NCBI GenBank assembly: GCA_050789445.1 | Contig: JAILXR010000001.1 | Coordinates: 1,302,001-1,366,000, forward strand | DNA from: JAWSVE01 sp050789445 | Lineage (GTDB): Bacteria; Pseudomonadota; Gammaproteobacteria; Pseudomonadales; Cellvibrionaceae | Length of the DNA: 64,000 nucleotides | Direction: 5' to 3' | In this document: positions 44,626-54,582 of the stretch, one piece after another | Numbering within the stretch: position 1 is the stretch's first letter | How the letters are laid out: the number at the start of each line of letters is the position of its first letter | Position numbers and translations under genes: made by a program | Notes under the pieces: model-generated | What the model was told of the DNA's origin: nothing | Seen by the model: the letters and a program-made list of their open reading frames with translations, nothing else | Database searches by the model: none

Positions 44626-47600
44626 ATGAAAGAGCTACCCCAGTTGGAATCGAATCAGCAAGACCCTCTCAACCCCAAATTCCCTACTTCTCCTGGTGAC
44701 AAACGTCGATGGTCTGGCTTGCACGGGAGCGCACTATCATTATCTATTGCAAATGCCGCACAACTTCACGACAACTTCACCATCGTCATCACACAAGATA
44801 CGGCAACTGCAAGCGTCATTGAAGAAGAGCTTCGCTTTTTTAGCAAAGAATCAACCAACGACGATCTTCCCATTTTACATTTGCCCGATTGGGAAACACT
44901 ACCTTATGATTATTTTTCGCCACACCAAGATATTATTTCCGACCGTTTGCACACGCTATATCAATTACCGCAAATAAAACGCGGTATTTTAGTCGTTCCT
45001 GTGACCACTCTTTTACATCGTCTTTGCCCCCCTGATTACATACAAAAAAATAGTCTGGTGATCGAGAAAGGGCAGAAATTTGAATTGACGCAAATTACTC
45101 GGCGATTACAGGAAACTGGTTATCGGTGTGTCGATACAGTTTTCGAACATGGCGAGTACGCCGTTCGTGGCTCACTCATCGATATTTTTCCAATGGGAAG
45201 TCAACTCCCCTATCGCATAGATCTTTTCGATGACGAAGTTGAATCACTAAGAACATTTGATTCGGAAACTCAGCGGACCATCCAACAAATCGACTCTATT
45301 CGCTTATTGCCGGCGAAAGAATATCCGCTCGATAAAGAAGGCATTACCCATTTTCGCGATAGCTGGCACACAACGTTTGATGTAGATCATCGACGCTGCC
45401 CACTTTATCAAGATGTCAGCGAAGGCATTGCTCCGGCCGGTATCGAATACTACCTGCCATTATTTTACGAACAATGCGGAACGCTATTTGATTATATTCC
45501 TGAACATGCCATCGTGTTTACACAAGGTAATCTAGAAAACGCTATCGAACATTTTTGGAAGGAATCTTTTACACGTTACGAAAGTCGAAGAGCCGATATC
45601 GAACGCCCTATTTTATCACCGAGCCAATTATTTTTACGGGCCGATGATGTCTACGCAAATTTAAAATTGCGCTCTAGAGTTGAATGGCATGGCGCCTCAG
45701 AGGACGCCAACAAAACTGAAATATTTAACAGCTCTGCTTTCCCGAATCTTGCTATTGATGACAGAGCCAGTAACCCATTACACGCACTAGAACATTTTTT
45801 ACTATTGTCGGAGAACAGGATTTTATTTTGTGCAGAATCCGCAGGCCGAAGAGAAACATTAATTGAGCTGCTAAACAAAATTGGCGTCAAACCAACCAGC
45901 GTCGATTCTTGGATAGATTTTCTTTATTCGCCAGAGAGTTTCTGTATCACCGTCAACCCAATCTCACAAGGATTACTCTTACCGGAAAATAAAATTGCAA
46001 TCATCACTGAAGGCGAACTTTTCGGCAACCAGATTCAACAACGACGGCGGCGAAAAAAAGCACAAGATACATCCGAACAAATCATTAAAAATTTAACGGA
46101 ACTCAATGTAGGCGCGCCTGTTGTCCACATCAACCACGGAGTTGGTCGCTACAAAGGCTTAGAAATTATAGAAGTCGAAGGTCAGCGTCACGAATTTTTA
46201 TTATTGGAATATGCGGGCAATGACAAACTGTATGTTCCCGTCGCAAGCCTCGACCAAATTAGCCGGTATAGCGGGGCCGATGCCGAGAGCGCTCCTCTAA
46301 ATAAACTCGGTAGCGAACAATGGCAAAAAGCAAAGAGAAAAGCCGCCGAAAAAATTCGTGATGTCGCAGCTGAGCTACTAAACATTTATGCTCAACGCGC
46401 CGCAAAATCCGGGTATTCTTTCCGTGATCCTAAATCCGCTTACGATAAATTTGCCAGCGCATTTCCCTTCGAAGAAACACCCGACCAACAAACTGCCATT
46501 GAATCAGTTCGCAGCGACATGCTGTCAGGACAAGCTATGGATCGCTTGGTGTGTGGCGATGTCGGCTTTGGCAAAACAGAAGTCGCCATGAGAGCTGCAT
46601 TCATTGCCGTACAAAGTGGTAAACAAGTCGCGATTTTAGTACCAACAACATTGTTGGCACAGCAACATTACGAAAACTTTAAAGATCGTTTTGCTGACTG
46701 GCCTGTCAATGTAGAAGTGCTCTCTCGTTTTAGAAGCACAAAAGAAGTCGAAGCAGTCCAGAAAAAAATAAAGTCAGGTGCTGTTGATATCATCATAGGT
46801 ACACATAAATTAATTCAGCCTGACATAAAATATAAATCACTTGGTCTTGTTATCATTGACGAAGAACACCGCTTTGGCGTTCGACAAAAAGATCAATTAA
46901 AATCTCTACGAGCAGAAGTCGATATTTTGACGCTAACAGCAACGCCCATCCCTCGAACATTAAATATGTCCATGTCAGGCATTCGAGACCTATCAATTAT
47001 TAGCACACCACCCGCTAGGCGATTATCGGTAAAAACTTTTGTTAGAGCGCATGATAATGGCTTAGTAAAAGAAGCAATCTCAAGAGAGATTTTGCGTGGA
47101 GGACAAGTTTATTATTTGCATAACGAAGTTAAAACCATAGAAAAAACGGCGCAAGATTTACAAGAGCTTGTCCCCGAAGCCCGCATCGCCATCGGACACG
47201 GTCAACTGTCAGAGCGAGAACTAGAAAAAGTTATGGGGGACTTTTATCACAAGCGTTTTAACATTCTCGTATGTACAACCATTATTGAAACTGGAATCGA
47301 TATCCCTAACGCCAACACAATCATCATTGATCGAGCCGACAAATTTGGTTTAGCGCAATTACATCAACTACGTGGGCGTGTCGGTCGATCACATCATCAG
47401 GCTTACGCTTACTTAATGACGCCACCTAAAAAGCAAATGACAGGCGATGCCATTAAACGTTTAGATGCGATCAGCAATACATCGGACCTAGGTGCTGGAT
47501 TTACATTGGCAACTCACGACATGGAGATTCGAGGCGCAGGGGAATTATTAGGTGACGGGCAAAGCGGACAGATTCAAACCATTGGTTTTTCTTTGTATAT

Positions 47601-48123
47601 GGAAATGTTGGATCGCGCGGTTAAAGCATTACAGGCAGGCAAATCTCTCGACGTTGAACCATCTCTTGCCGACAGCGTCGAAGTTAACTTGCGAACACCC
47701 GCATTAATTCCCGATGACTATTTACCTGATGTACACTCTCGGCTCATCATGTATAAACGTATTGCGGGCGCTAAAGACTCTCACGAATTACGTGAACTAC
47801 AAGTCGAAATGATAGACCGCTTTGGCCTACTACCCGACTCAACAAAAAATTTATTCAAAGTCTCTGAATTAAAGATTAAAGCACTTTCTCTTGGAATATC
47901 TAAGCTCGAAGCGTCGGCAGGTTCAGGAAGGATAGAGTTTGGCAGTGAAACAGCAGCTGATCCATTGGTTATCGTTAAACTCGTACAGTCTCAACCCCAG
48001 AATTATCAAATGAGCGGTGCGAATCATTTAAAATTTATGGCCGACATGGAAGCTACCGAAGATAAATTCAATACCATTGAGCAATTGTTAGAATTATTAA
48101 CCCCCAAAGATCAATCTGCATAA
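44626..48123 (+). CDS. mfd: Transcription-repair coupling factor Mfd
   Basis: 1165 residues, the usual length. It removes stalled RNA polymerase and recruits UvrA. The UvrB-homology module (LHLPDWETLPYDYFSPHQD) is N-terminal. The RNA polymerase-interaction domain follows (HINHGVGRYKGLEIIEVEG). The SF2 translocase core carries Walker A CGDVGFGKTEVAMRAAF and Walker B DEEHRFG, with TATPIPRTLNMSMSGIRDLS and the HQLRGRVGRS motif, and a C-terminal UvrA-masking domain ends the protein. No close downstream partner except csiV 47 bases later. Confidence 0.97.
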   Translation: MKELPQLESNQQDPLNPKFPTSPGDKRRWSGLHGSALSLSIANAAQLHDNFTIVITQDTATASVIEEELRFFSKESTNDDLPILHLPDWETLPYDYFSPHQDIISDRLHTLYQLPQIKRGILVVPVTTLLHRLCPPDYIQKNSLVIEKGQKFELTQITRRLQETGYRCVDTVFEHGEYAVRGSLIDIFPMGSQLPYRIDLFDDEVESLRTFDSETQRTIQQIDSIRLLPAKEYPLDKEGITHFRDSWHTTFDVDHRRCPLYQDVSEGIAPAGIEYYLPLFYEQCGTLFDYIPEHAIVFTQGNLENAIEHFWKESFTRYESRRADIERPILSPSQLFLRADDVYANLKLRSRVEWHGASEDANKTEIFNSSAFPNLAIDDRASNPLHALEHFLLLSENRILFCAESAGRRETLIELLNKIGVKPTSVDSWIDFLYSPESFCITVNPISQGLLLPENKIAIITEGELFGNQIQQRRRRKKAQDTSEQIIKNLTELNVGAPVVHINHGVGRYKGLEIIEVEGQRHEFLLLEYAGNDKLYVPVASLDQISRYSGADAESAPLNKLGSEQWQKAKRKAAEKIRDVAAELLNIYAQRAAKSGYSFRDPKSAYDKFASAFPFEETPDQQTAIESVRSDMLSGQAMDRLVCGDVGFGKTEVAMRAAFIAVQSGKQVAILVPTTLLAQQHYENFKDRFADWPVNVEVLSRFRSTKEVEAVQKKIKSGAVDIIIGTHKLIQPDIKYKSLGLVIIDEEHRFGVRQKDQLKSLRAEVDILTLTATPIPRTLNMSMSGIRDLSIISTPPARRLSVKTFVRAHDNGLVKEAISREILRGGQVYYLHNEVKTIEKTAQDLQELVPEARIAIGHGQLSERELEKVMGDFYHKRFNILVCTTIIETGIDIPNANTIIIDRADKFGLAQLHQLRGRVGRSHHQAYAYLMTPPKKQMTGDAIKRLDAISNTSDLGAGFTLATHDMEIRGAGELLGDGQSGQIQTIGFSLYMEMLDRAVKALQAGKSLDVEPSLADSVEVNLRTPALIPDDYLPDVHSRLIMYKRIAGAKDSHELRELQVEMIDRFGLLPDSTKNLFKVSELKIKALSLGISKLEASAGSGRIEFGSETAADPLVIVKLVQSQPQNYQMSGANHLKFMADMEATEDKFNTIEQLLELLTPKDQSA

Positions 48124-48170
48124 GTGATTTTTAATCAACAATCTTTATTAATAATATCTTGGCCGTACTT

Positions 48171-49046
48171 ATGAAAAAACGTGACAAAAAAAAATCGCAC
48201 ATTAATTTTTTAATACTACCCAAACACCTTCTGACACTAGCTTTATGTGTCGGACTAACGCTTTCATCGCAATCGTCTTTATCCCAAGAAATTAATACTG
48301 ATAAGCGTTGGTACAAAGTTGAATTAATTATTTTTCGTCAAGGAGGAAACCCGAAGCAACATGTCGAACAATGGGGTACCAATGTAAAACTTTCTTACCC
48401 TCTTGAATGGACAACGCTTGTCGGACAAGAGCAAGAAAGCACTATCGTCCCTGAAGGCTCAATCATACTCTTGCCAGAAAGCGAACTTACATTACAAGAT
48501 AAGGCGCGAAAGCTTCAGAGAAGTAATAATTATCGAATTTTATTTCATGGTGCTTGGAACCAAGACATGATCGAGCGAGCCGATAGCCCTGCCATTTTAA
48601 TCGAAGGTGGCGAACTTTTTGGTGATCACAGAGAGCTACAAGGCAGCATCCAATTAAAACTTCAGCGTTATCTGCATATCACAACAAATTTATGGCTGAT
48701 CAACTTTGCTACCAATTTTGGCCAAGAAACATTAAATTGGCCAGAAATACCTATTGCCCCAAACAAACCTCAAAAAAGAATAACTACTTTTACAGCGGAC
48801 AGAGGAGGTAATGTTTGGTCTCAATTTGAATCCAGCAATAATGAATACGACGACCTTATCTCGTCACCTTACATAGTTGAAAATATAGCTCCCATTAAAG
48901 TGACTCGCAGAATGCGCAGCAAGGAGCTTCACTATATAGATCATCCGCTGGCAGGTATTCTGATTGAATTCACACCCATTGATGTTGCATCTGACCCACA
49001 AGAAGAAAATGAAGAAGTAAGGGAAGAAGAAAGTAACGAAGATTAA
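48171..49046 (+). CDS. csiV: CsiV family protein
   Basis: 291 residues from the ATG at 48171 (the frame opens at 48159). A basic N-terminus and signal peptide (HLLTLALCVGLTLSSQSSLSQ) precede the characteristic RWYKVELIIFRQGG strand. CsiV is a peptidoglycan-binding periplasmic protein; in Vibrio cholerae it activates the LpoA-PBP1A synthase in the presence of non-canonical D-amino acids. The acidic tail (QEENEEVREEESNED) is a local feature. It follows mfd in Pseudomonas as PA3003. Function here is inferred from family and order. Confidence 0.85.
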   Translation: MKKRDKKKSHINFLILPKHLLTLALCVGLTLSSQSSLSQEINTDKRWYKVELIIFRQGGNPKQHVEQWGTNVKLSYPLEWTTLVGQEQESTIVPEGSIILLPESELTLQDKARKLQRSNNYRILFHGAWNQDMIERADSPAILIEGGELFGDHRELQGSIQLKLQRYLHITTNLWLINFATNFGQETLNWPEIPIAPNKPQKRITTFTADRGGNVWSQFESSNNEYDDLISSPYIVENIAPIKVTRRMRSKELHYIDHPLAGILIEFTPIDVASDPQEENEEVREEESNED

Positions 49047-49093
49047 ATTCCAACTTAGAAAAAAACCTGAAAGAAATTTTCATAAAAAATAAC

Positions 49094-49143
49094 AAGCGCG
49101 CCAAACCTCTAGATCTACCTAAACGTAGACATTGGCTGCGCTT
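49094..49143. terminator. Stem-loop between csiV and the cold-shock gene
   Basis: Outer arms AAGCGCGCCAA (49094-49104) and TTGGCTGCGCTT (49132-49143) pair with one bulge, followed on the plus strand by TATATTTT. The loop contains TCTAC/GTAGA. Probable terminator for the convergent csiV and csp transcripts. Confidence 0.5.
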
Positions 49144-49200
49144 ATATTTTAAGGCTCAATAAAACATTATAAATAATCGCTAAACATGTAATAAAGAACC

Positions 49201-49413
49201 TTAAACGCAAGTGACATCTTCAGCCTGAAGCCCCTTATCACCTTCCTGCATTGCAAATTCCACCTCTTGCCCTTCACTCAATGAACGAAAGCCATCCCCC
49301 CGAATATTTCGATAGTGAACAAATACATCTGCATTTTCTTCCCCGGAGGTGATAAAACCATACCCCCTTGCATTATTAAACCACTTAACAGTACCTTTTG
49401 CTCGATCATCCAT
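49201..49413 (-). CDS. Cold-shock domain protein
   Basis: 70 residues, a single cold-shock OB-fold. RNP1 is RGYGFI and RNP2 is DVFVHY; it opens KGTVKWFNNARGYGF. It binds single-stranded RNA/DNA and melts RNA structure. The sequence is the CspD/CapB-like short type in pseudomonads rather than E. coli CspA, but paralog identity is open. A long AT-rich leader (487 bases) precedes it, which in related genes can carry temperature-responsive structure. Confidence 0.93.
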   Translation of the reverse strand: MDDRAKGTVKWFNNARGYGFITSGEENADVFVHYRNIRGDGFRSLSEGQEVEFAMQEGDKGLQAEDVTCV

Positions 49414-49900
49414 TGTTACTTACCTCTATTTATTATTTTTTGTTTTTTATTAAATGATAATGACTAAAAATTTAATCCTACATCAAAAAAATCAGACAAA
49501 TGACTTTTGATAAATCAGCTAGAGCATAGACAAAAAAACTCAAGAGCCAATATAAGCACCCATAAAATTAACATTTATCAATATATTTGCAGCAATAGAA
49601 ATTTCCAAGATAGGTTTCAGACTAAAACTTTAAAGAACTAATCATTAAAATAAAATTATTAAGCTATCTAGTTATTTCTTCTTATTTATTCTAAATATAT
49701 AAATGGACATAAATATAATTTCACGTCTCTTTATTTAAGAATTTCTTACTTCTTGATAATTAGCATGCGTAAAATATTTTTTTGAAAATCTAGCCTTACT
49801 GTGCAAGACAAAAATTAGCTTCATTATTATATTGTCGTACACCTGTATTTTTATTGGATAATGGATTGAATGTCTATAGCTTCGGAGAAAATCTCTTCAA
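49414..49900. other. Long AT-rich leader upstream of the cold-shock gene
   Basis: 487 bases without a gene, between the cold-shock gene and mtip. It should include the csp promoter and perhaps a long 5' untranslated region. No definite cold-box motif identified. Confidence 0.45.
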
Positions 49901-50740
49901 CTAGTCAGAATAATCAACAATTTTGGCGCTCAAATCTTCAATTATCTTTTTGACGTCTTTCATTCTAGAAACAAGGTGGCTTTTAATTAACGCTAAAGTT
50001 ATTTGGTCATCACTTAATCCTGCCGCCCAATTAACGCTAATAGCAATACACGCATAAGGCAACGAAAGCTCTCTAGCCAATCCAGCTTCAGGCATACCGG
50101 TCATACCCACCATGTCACAACCGTCGCGCTTTAAGCGCCTAATCTCTGCAGCCGTTTCTAAACGAGGACCTTGCGTACAGCCGTAGACCCCCTCCTCGAC
50201 TAAACAAAATCGATTATTCGAAGGTGAATTAGATTGTGATATTTCTAGAGCAGAACATCTAGAAACAGATAACACAAATTCTCTCCACCCCATATCATAG
50301 GGAAATGTAAAATCAACATGATCAAGATTTGGTCGTAAGAACTTTTTGAGATTCTTATTTTCCTTCAAAAGAATCGTCGATTGCTTTGAATAAAAGGTAT
50401 GGTTTCGGTCATAGCTGTAATCAATTATTTGGTCCGGAATCGCTACAACACCGGGACCTAAATCTTCGCCAATACCTCCAACAGCATTAATTGCCAATAC
50501 ATGGGAAACACCCAACTCCTTGAGCGACCATATATTTGCACGATAATTAATATCATGTGGCGCTATGGAGTGATCTTGTCCATGGCGAGGAATAAAAACA
50601 ACATCATTTTTTTTAAGCCTCCCCTTCAACAAACCACTACTCACACCAAATGGCGTATCCACAAATAATTTTTCGCATCCCACCAAATCAGCATATTCAT
50701 CAAATCCTGAACCACCAATAACACCTAATAAGTTTTTCAT
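49901..50740 (-). CDS. S-methyl-5'-thioinosine/purine phosphorylase (MTIP-type)
   Basis: 279 residues of the MTAP/PNP family. Starts LLGVIGGSGFDEY; phosphate/ribose region RHGQDHSIAPHDINYRANIWSL; base-binding MVGMTGMPEAGLARELSLPY. The GMPEAxLA form is typical of the thioinosine enzymes (PA3004 in Pseudomonas), which lies upstream of nagZ there. The protein is about 30 residues longer than usual because of an inserted stretch between about residues 120 and 170 (NKNLKKFLRPNLDHV...SQSNSPSNN). It salvages methylthio-nucleosides from polyamine and quorum-signal synthesis. Confidence 0.82.
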   Translation of the reverse strand: MKNLLGVIGGSGFDEYADLVGCEKLFVDTPFGVSSGLLKGRLKKNDVVFIPRHGQDHSIAPHDINYRANIWSLKELGVSHVLAINAVGGIGEDLGPGVVAIPDQIIDYSYDRNHTFYSKQSTILLKENKNLKKFLRPNLDHVDFTFPYDMGWREFVLSVSRCSALEISQSNSPSNNRFCLVEEGVYGCTQGPRLETAAEIRRLKRDGCDMVGMTGMPEAGLARELSLPYACIAISVNWAAGLSDDQITLALIKSHLVSRMKDVKKIIEDLSAKIVDYSD

Positions 50741-50989
50741 AATTAATACTTTTCACTTAAACCAATTTCAAATTTATTCAAAAACTGGCACCAAAATCAG
50801 ATCCCCACACAAAAGGGCTAGACCAAACTATATGGCACAAAGACAATTTTTCAGTATTGCAAAGGAGTTAACATAAAAAAAAATGTTTTTAGACTCTAAT
50901 GCACCGAACTTTTAACAGCTTTAACTAACAGACAGATTAAATCAAACATTTCAGATTAAACATGACAGGTCAAACAAAGGAATTACTCA

Positions 50990-51964
50990 ATGCAGCTAAA
51001 CAAATTTAAAGCATTAACGCTTTTTCTCTCAATTTCCTATTTAGGTGGTTGCACAGGTGATGACGACTCAGATTCTTCAGCAGCAAGTTCGAGTGTAGCT
51101 CCTCAAGAAGTTGCGGCTCAGGATAATGAAGAAAGCAACATGGGCGCTGGTGAAACCGAATCTATCGCAACTGCATCAATAGAAACAACAAAAGCTATTT
51201 TATTGAGCGAGAAAACAGCGTCTTTCTTACCAGCTGCGGCAAGTCTTTTTGTCGCGAATTCGGATCCGATAGAAACAATAAAAACCGCAACAAATACAAC
51301 AGCGATAAATCTTACTTCAGCAGGCTCGCAAAGTATCAGCGGAATTCCCGGTGAATGTGGCGGTACGGCTGCTCTTACTTATGCCATTAACAGTGCAGAT
51401 GGAGAGCTTACCTCAAGGCCTCTATCCGTCGATCTGAGCGGAGAAATGAATGAGTTTTGTAATTGGTTCATCCAAGAATCATCAGAGCTAACTCTTGATG
51501 GTAACGTGTCTTTGTTTTTACAACTAGATTCAAATAGTTCTGGTTATGTGGACATTGAATACGATTTGAATATTGACAGTAAAATACCTGATTTTAATTA
51601 TGCAGGGCATCATTCCTACAAACAATATTGCTCTTATTCTGAAATGATTTTAAATTGTAGCGAATCTGCAACGCACACATCAGAAGCGGGGATAGAATTT
51701 ACGCTAGATGATACTGTCGTCAAGGGTAATAAAACAGAAGGTTTTCGCGCTCTAGCCATTCTTCACAGTGATAACGGACAAACCTTTGAAGTCACCATAA
51801 AGGATGTTCAGCTTTGTGATAATGGAAATATTCAAAATGGAACTATTGCTTTAGAAAACACAGCTGACAATAATCAATCTATAACATTAGATTTTTCCAG
51901 CTGTAATAGTGCTGTTATTTCTCACAATGGAAATTCGTGGGTAATGCAACAACCGTCCACTTAA
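50990..51964 (+). CDS. Hypothetical lipoprotein
   Basis: 324 residues, lipoprotein signal (LFLSISYLGGC, lipobox LGGC). A Ser/Asp/Glu-rich linker after the Cys is followed by a mostly beta domain with several Cys (GECGG, NEFCNW, QYCSYSEMILNCSES, QLCDNG, SSCNS), likely disulfide-bonded. No family recognised. Strong GGAATTACTC spacing is ordinary; a sharp terminator follows. It is outside the mtip-nagZ series in orientation. Confidence 0.75.
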   Translation: MQLNKFKALTLFLSISYLGGCTGDDDSDSSAASSSVAPQEVAAQDNEESNMGAGETESIATASIETTKAILLSEKTASFLPAAASLFVANSDPIETIKTATNTTAINLTSAGSQSISGIPGECGGTAALTYAINSADGELTSRPLSVDLSGEMNEFCNWFIQESSELTLDGNVSLFLQLDSNSSGYVDIEYDLNIDSKIPDFNYAGHHSYKQYCSYSEMILNCSESATHTSEAGIEFTLDDTVVKGNKTEGFRALAILHSDNGQTFEVTIKDVQLCDNGNIQNGTIALENTADNNQSITLDFSSCNSAVISHNGNSWVMQQPST

Positions 51965-51978
51965 CTTTAGCCATCCCA

Positions 51979-52014
51979 CAATCGAAAGGATTTTCATTTC
52001 CTTTCGATTGTTTT
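51979..52014 (+). terminator. Rho-independent terminator
   Basis: 12-bp perfect arms CAATCGAAAGGA (51979-51990) and TCCTTTCGATTG (51999-52010), eight-base loop, then TTTT. Ends the lipoprotein transcript. Confidence 0.88.
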
Positions 52015-52069
52015 CCCATCACTTGCCTCACTGCATCTTACTTTTTTTATCCCAACTACTCTCTTTTTA

Positions 52070-53185
52070 TTATTTTCGAGAAGATTCTATCGGCGATTGC
52101 GGCTCCAATGAAATAGCATCAGGTAAATGAACGGTTGACGTTGGAAACGCGCACTCGGCTTCATGAGACTCAATAATATGTAAGACTTTAAATAAAACGT
52201 CCTGCTTTATTTCATGATAACGAACCCAGTCGGTAGTTTTTGTAAATGTGTAAATGAAAAAATCTAAAGAAGATTCTGCAAACGCATTAAAATTAACAAT
52301 TAGAGTTTGATCCATATCTAACTCCTCATGTTCTTGAAGCATTTTTTTCACATCGGATACAATCGTCGGTAGTTTTTCTGCGTCATCATACCGAACACCA
52401 ATGGTTTCATAGATACGACGATTCGTCATACGCGACGGATTTTCAACAGAAATATGAGTAAACGTAGAATTAGGAACATATAACGGGCGTTTATCAAACG
52501 TACGGATACAAGTAAGTCGCCAACCAATATCTTCTACTGTTCCTTCAATATTTTGATCCGGCGAACGAATCCAATCGCCCACAGAAAACTGGCGATCTAA
52601 ATAAACCATTAGTCCGCCGAAAAAATTGGCTAACAAATCTTTTGCAGCAAAACCCACTGCCAAACCACCAATACCGCCAAATGCCAGCACACCAGAAACA
52701 CTCACACCAAAAATCTGTAAAACGACTAGCCCCGTCGTTATAATGACTGAAGCTCGCAATAATTTTCCCAACGCCGTCACTGTTGTTGCGTCTAATGGCT
52801 TGTTTTTTGTATAGCTCGGATCCATTAAATTTTCTTCGGCTCGCCGAATAAAAAGCACCAAAAACCAAGCGACTAAAATGTTAATACCGACTTTTCTAAT
52901 AACACTTAAAAACTGAACAATTTTCTCATCCGCTACATCACCCGCAATTTCAGCTGCAAATGACAACCCCACCACCCAGACAAACCAAATCGCTGGGCGT
53001 GTTAACGCACCTAATAACGCATCATCCCAAAGTGTACGAGTTTGATTCGCTTTTTTTTCTACTCGATCGAGAATTAACTTAACAACATAGGCGGCGATTA
53101 ATGTGACAAAAACAATCGAAAATATTTCTACAACCCACACACGTTCATCACCAACAATCTCAGCTATCCACTTCTTTATTTGCAT
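52070..53185 (-). CDS. MscS-family mechanosensitive channel
   Basis: 371 residues. Several helices in the N-terminal half (VVEIFSIVFVTLIAAYVVKLIL and others), a pore helix and beta domain at GGIGGLAVGFAAKDLLANFFGG, then VYLDRQFSVGDWIRSP, typical of MscS. The C-terminal cytoplasmic domain carries TCIRTFDKRPLYVPNSTF. It releases solutes on hypo-osmotic shock in family members, but subgroup and conductance are unknown. It follows nagZ on the same strand 42 bases on. Confidence 0.92.
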   Translation of the reverse strand: MQIKKWIAEIVGDERVWVVEIFSIVFVTLIAAYVVKLILDRVEKKANQTRTLWDDALLGALTRPAIWFVWVVGLSFAAEIAGDVADEKIVQFLSVIRKVGINILVAWFLVLFIRRAEENLMDPSYTKNKPLDATTVTALGKLLRASVIITTGLVVLQIFGVSVSGVLAFGGIGGLAVGFAAKDLLANFFGGLMVYLDRQFSVGDWIRSPDQNIEGTVEDIGWRLTCIRTFDKRPLYVPNSTFTHISVENPSRMTNRRIYETIGVRYDDAEKLPTIVSDVKKMLQEHEELDMDQTLIVNFNAFAESSLDFFIYTFTKTTDWVRYHEIKQDVLFKVLHIIESHEAECAFPTSTVHLPDAISLEPQSPIESSRK

Positions 53186-53227
53186 CTTTTTACCTAAAAT
53201 TCTTTATGCTATTTAAAATCTAAAAGT

Positions 53228-54274
53228 TTACCCTGAAGTCTTAACCTTGAATTTTTTTAATGCTTCTTGGGTGCGAACCCATCGCTCAGTCGACACCAGC
53301 TCATTCCAGTTCCACCAACGCCTGGCTGACATTCGATGTAAACGGTTAGAAAGTTTTATTTGTCTAGTTTCCAATCTATGCAAAATTTCCAAAGCACCTT
53401 TTCTATTATTACAAACCAAAACCACATCGCATCCCGCATCCAATGCCCTCTCTGCTCTATCACCATAACTCCCAGCGCTTGCGGCTCCTTCCATTGACAA
53501 GTCATCAGAAAAAATAACTCCATCAAAATGCATTTTTTTTCGTAAAATATTTTTCAGCCAGTAATTTGAGAATCCAACAGGAGATTTATCAATATCCGAA
53601 AAAATAATATGGGCTGGCATCACAGCATCAAGATGATCCATTAATTCTGAAAAAGGAATTAGATCAACTGATTCGATTTCTTGGAAAGAACGAGTATCAA
53701 CTGGTAACTCAAGATGACTGTCCTCCGTTACAGCTCCGTGACCAGGAAAATGTTTTCCAGTGACTGCCATACCCGCCTCATGCATCCCGGCAATAAATGC
53801 GCGGCCGAACTTAGTTACTAATTTTGGATCAGAAGAAAAAGAACGGTCAGCAATGACGCTACAGTGTGATTCATCAACATCGAGAACTGGTGCAAAACTC
53901 ATATCAACACCACTTGCCAATACCTCAGCGGCCATAAGCCAGCCAACATCGTTGATGAGCGCAAGTACCTCTTCTATATCTATAGGATTTTTTTCATAAA
54001 AAGGGAGAAAGGATTGCATGGGAGGAATTCGAGTATATCCCGATTTAAATCTCTGAACTCGGCCACCCTCTTGATCGACCGCCAATACTATATCTGGCTT
54101 AATTGCCCGAATACTGTCAACCAAACATCTCATTTGATCAATAGATTCAAAATTTCTTGAGAAGAAAATAACACCTCCCACTAAATCATGCTGAAGAAGA
54201 GTTTTATCTTCTGAAGATAACGTAAAAGATTCAATATCGAGCATGATTGGGCCTAGCAGCTCTGTATCATTCAT
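53228..54274 (-). CDS. nagZ: Beta-N-acetylhexosaminidase NagZ
   Basis: The ATG at 54274 (MNDTELLGPIMLDIESFTL) is preferred over the frame start at 54313; GGGAG lies about six bases ahead. 348 residues, GH3 family. The KHFPGHGAVTEDSHLELP stretch holds the catalytic His/Asp acid-base pair, and the nucleophile Asp lies in VIFSDDLSMEGA. NagZ removes GlcNAc from muropeptides in cell-wall recycling. Position between mtip-like and lexA follows pseudomonad order. Confidence 0.95.
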   Translation of the reverse strand: MNDTELLGPIMLDIESFTLSSEDKTLLQHDLVGGVIFFSRNFESIDQMRCLVDSIRAIKPDIVLAVDQEGGRVQRFKSGYTRIPPMQSFLPFYEKNPIDIEEVLALINDVGWLMAAEVLASGVDMSFAPVLDVDESHCSVIADRSFSSDPKLVTKFGRAFIAGMHEAGMAVTGKHFPGHGAVTEDSHLELPVDTRSFQEIESVDLIPFSELMDHLDAVMPAHIIFSDIDKSPVGFSNYWLKNILRKKMHFDGVIFSDDLSMEGAASAGSYGDRAERALDAGCDVVLVCNNRKGALEILHRLETRQIKLSNRLHRMSARRWWNWNELVSTERWVRTQEALKKFKVKTSG

Positions 54275-54492
54275 AGCTCCCAAGCACTCCTTCTCACCAT
54301 CATCACTAATCACATTATCCTACTTACTCGTAAACTGAATATTGACGTATTCATTTGAAATCTATTATCGAAACCTGAACAGTTGATCCGACATTATTTC
54401 ACAGACACGCAGAAAGATTCCACAAGAGAGATTACTCATGCTTAAAAGAGAGAAAAACCACTGAAACAAAAAAAGTTGCAGGCAAAGCAATA

Positions 54493-54508
54493 CTGTATAT
54501 AATGACAT
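54493..54508 (+). promoter_or_regulatory. SOS box 1 upstream of lexA
   Basis: CTGT-N8-ACAT: matches CTGT-N8-ACAG at seven of eight defined bases. It pairs with the perfect box three bases downstream. Confidence 0.7.
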
Positions 54509-54511
54509 GCA

Positions 54512-54527
54512 CTGTATAAAAAAACAG
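54512..54527 (+). promoter_or_regulatory. SOS box 2 upstream of lexA
   Basis: CTGT-N8-ACAG, perfect match. Two adjacent LexA operators are usual before lexA and give autorepression. Confidence 0.88.
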
Positions 54528-54582
54528 ATGGCACTTAAGCATCTCCATTTACACATAAAACCACAACAAAACAGGAAACATC

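Larger units (their letters stand above)
54275..54582. other. Divergent control region between nagZ and lexA
   Basis: 308 bases, no gene. Two SOS boxes (54493-54508 and 54512-54527) lie just upstream of lexA; the nagZ promoter should be near its start. Confidence 0.6.
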
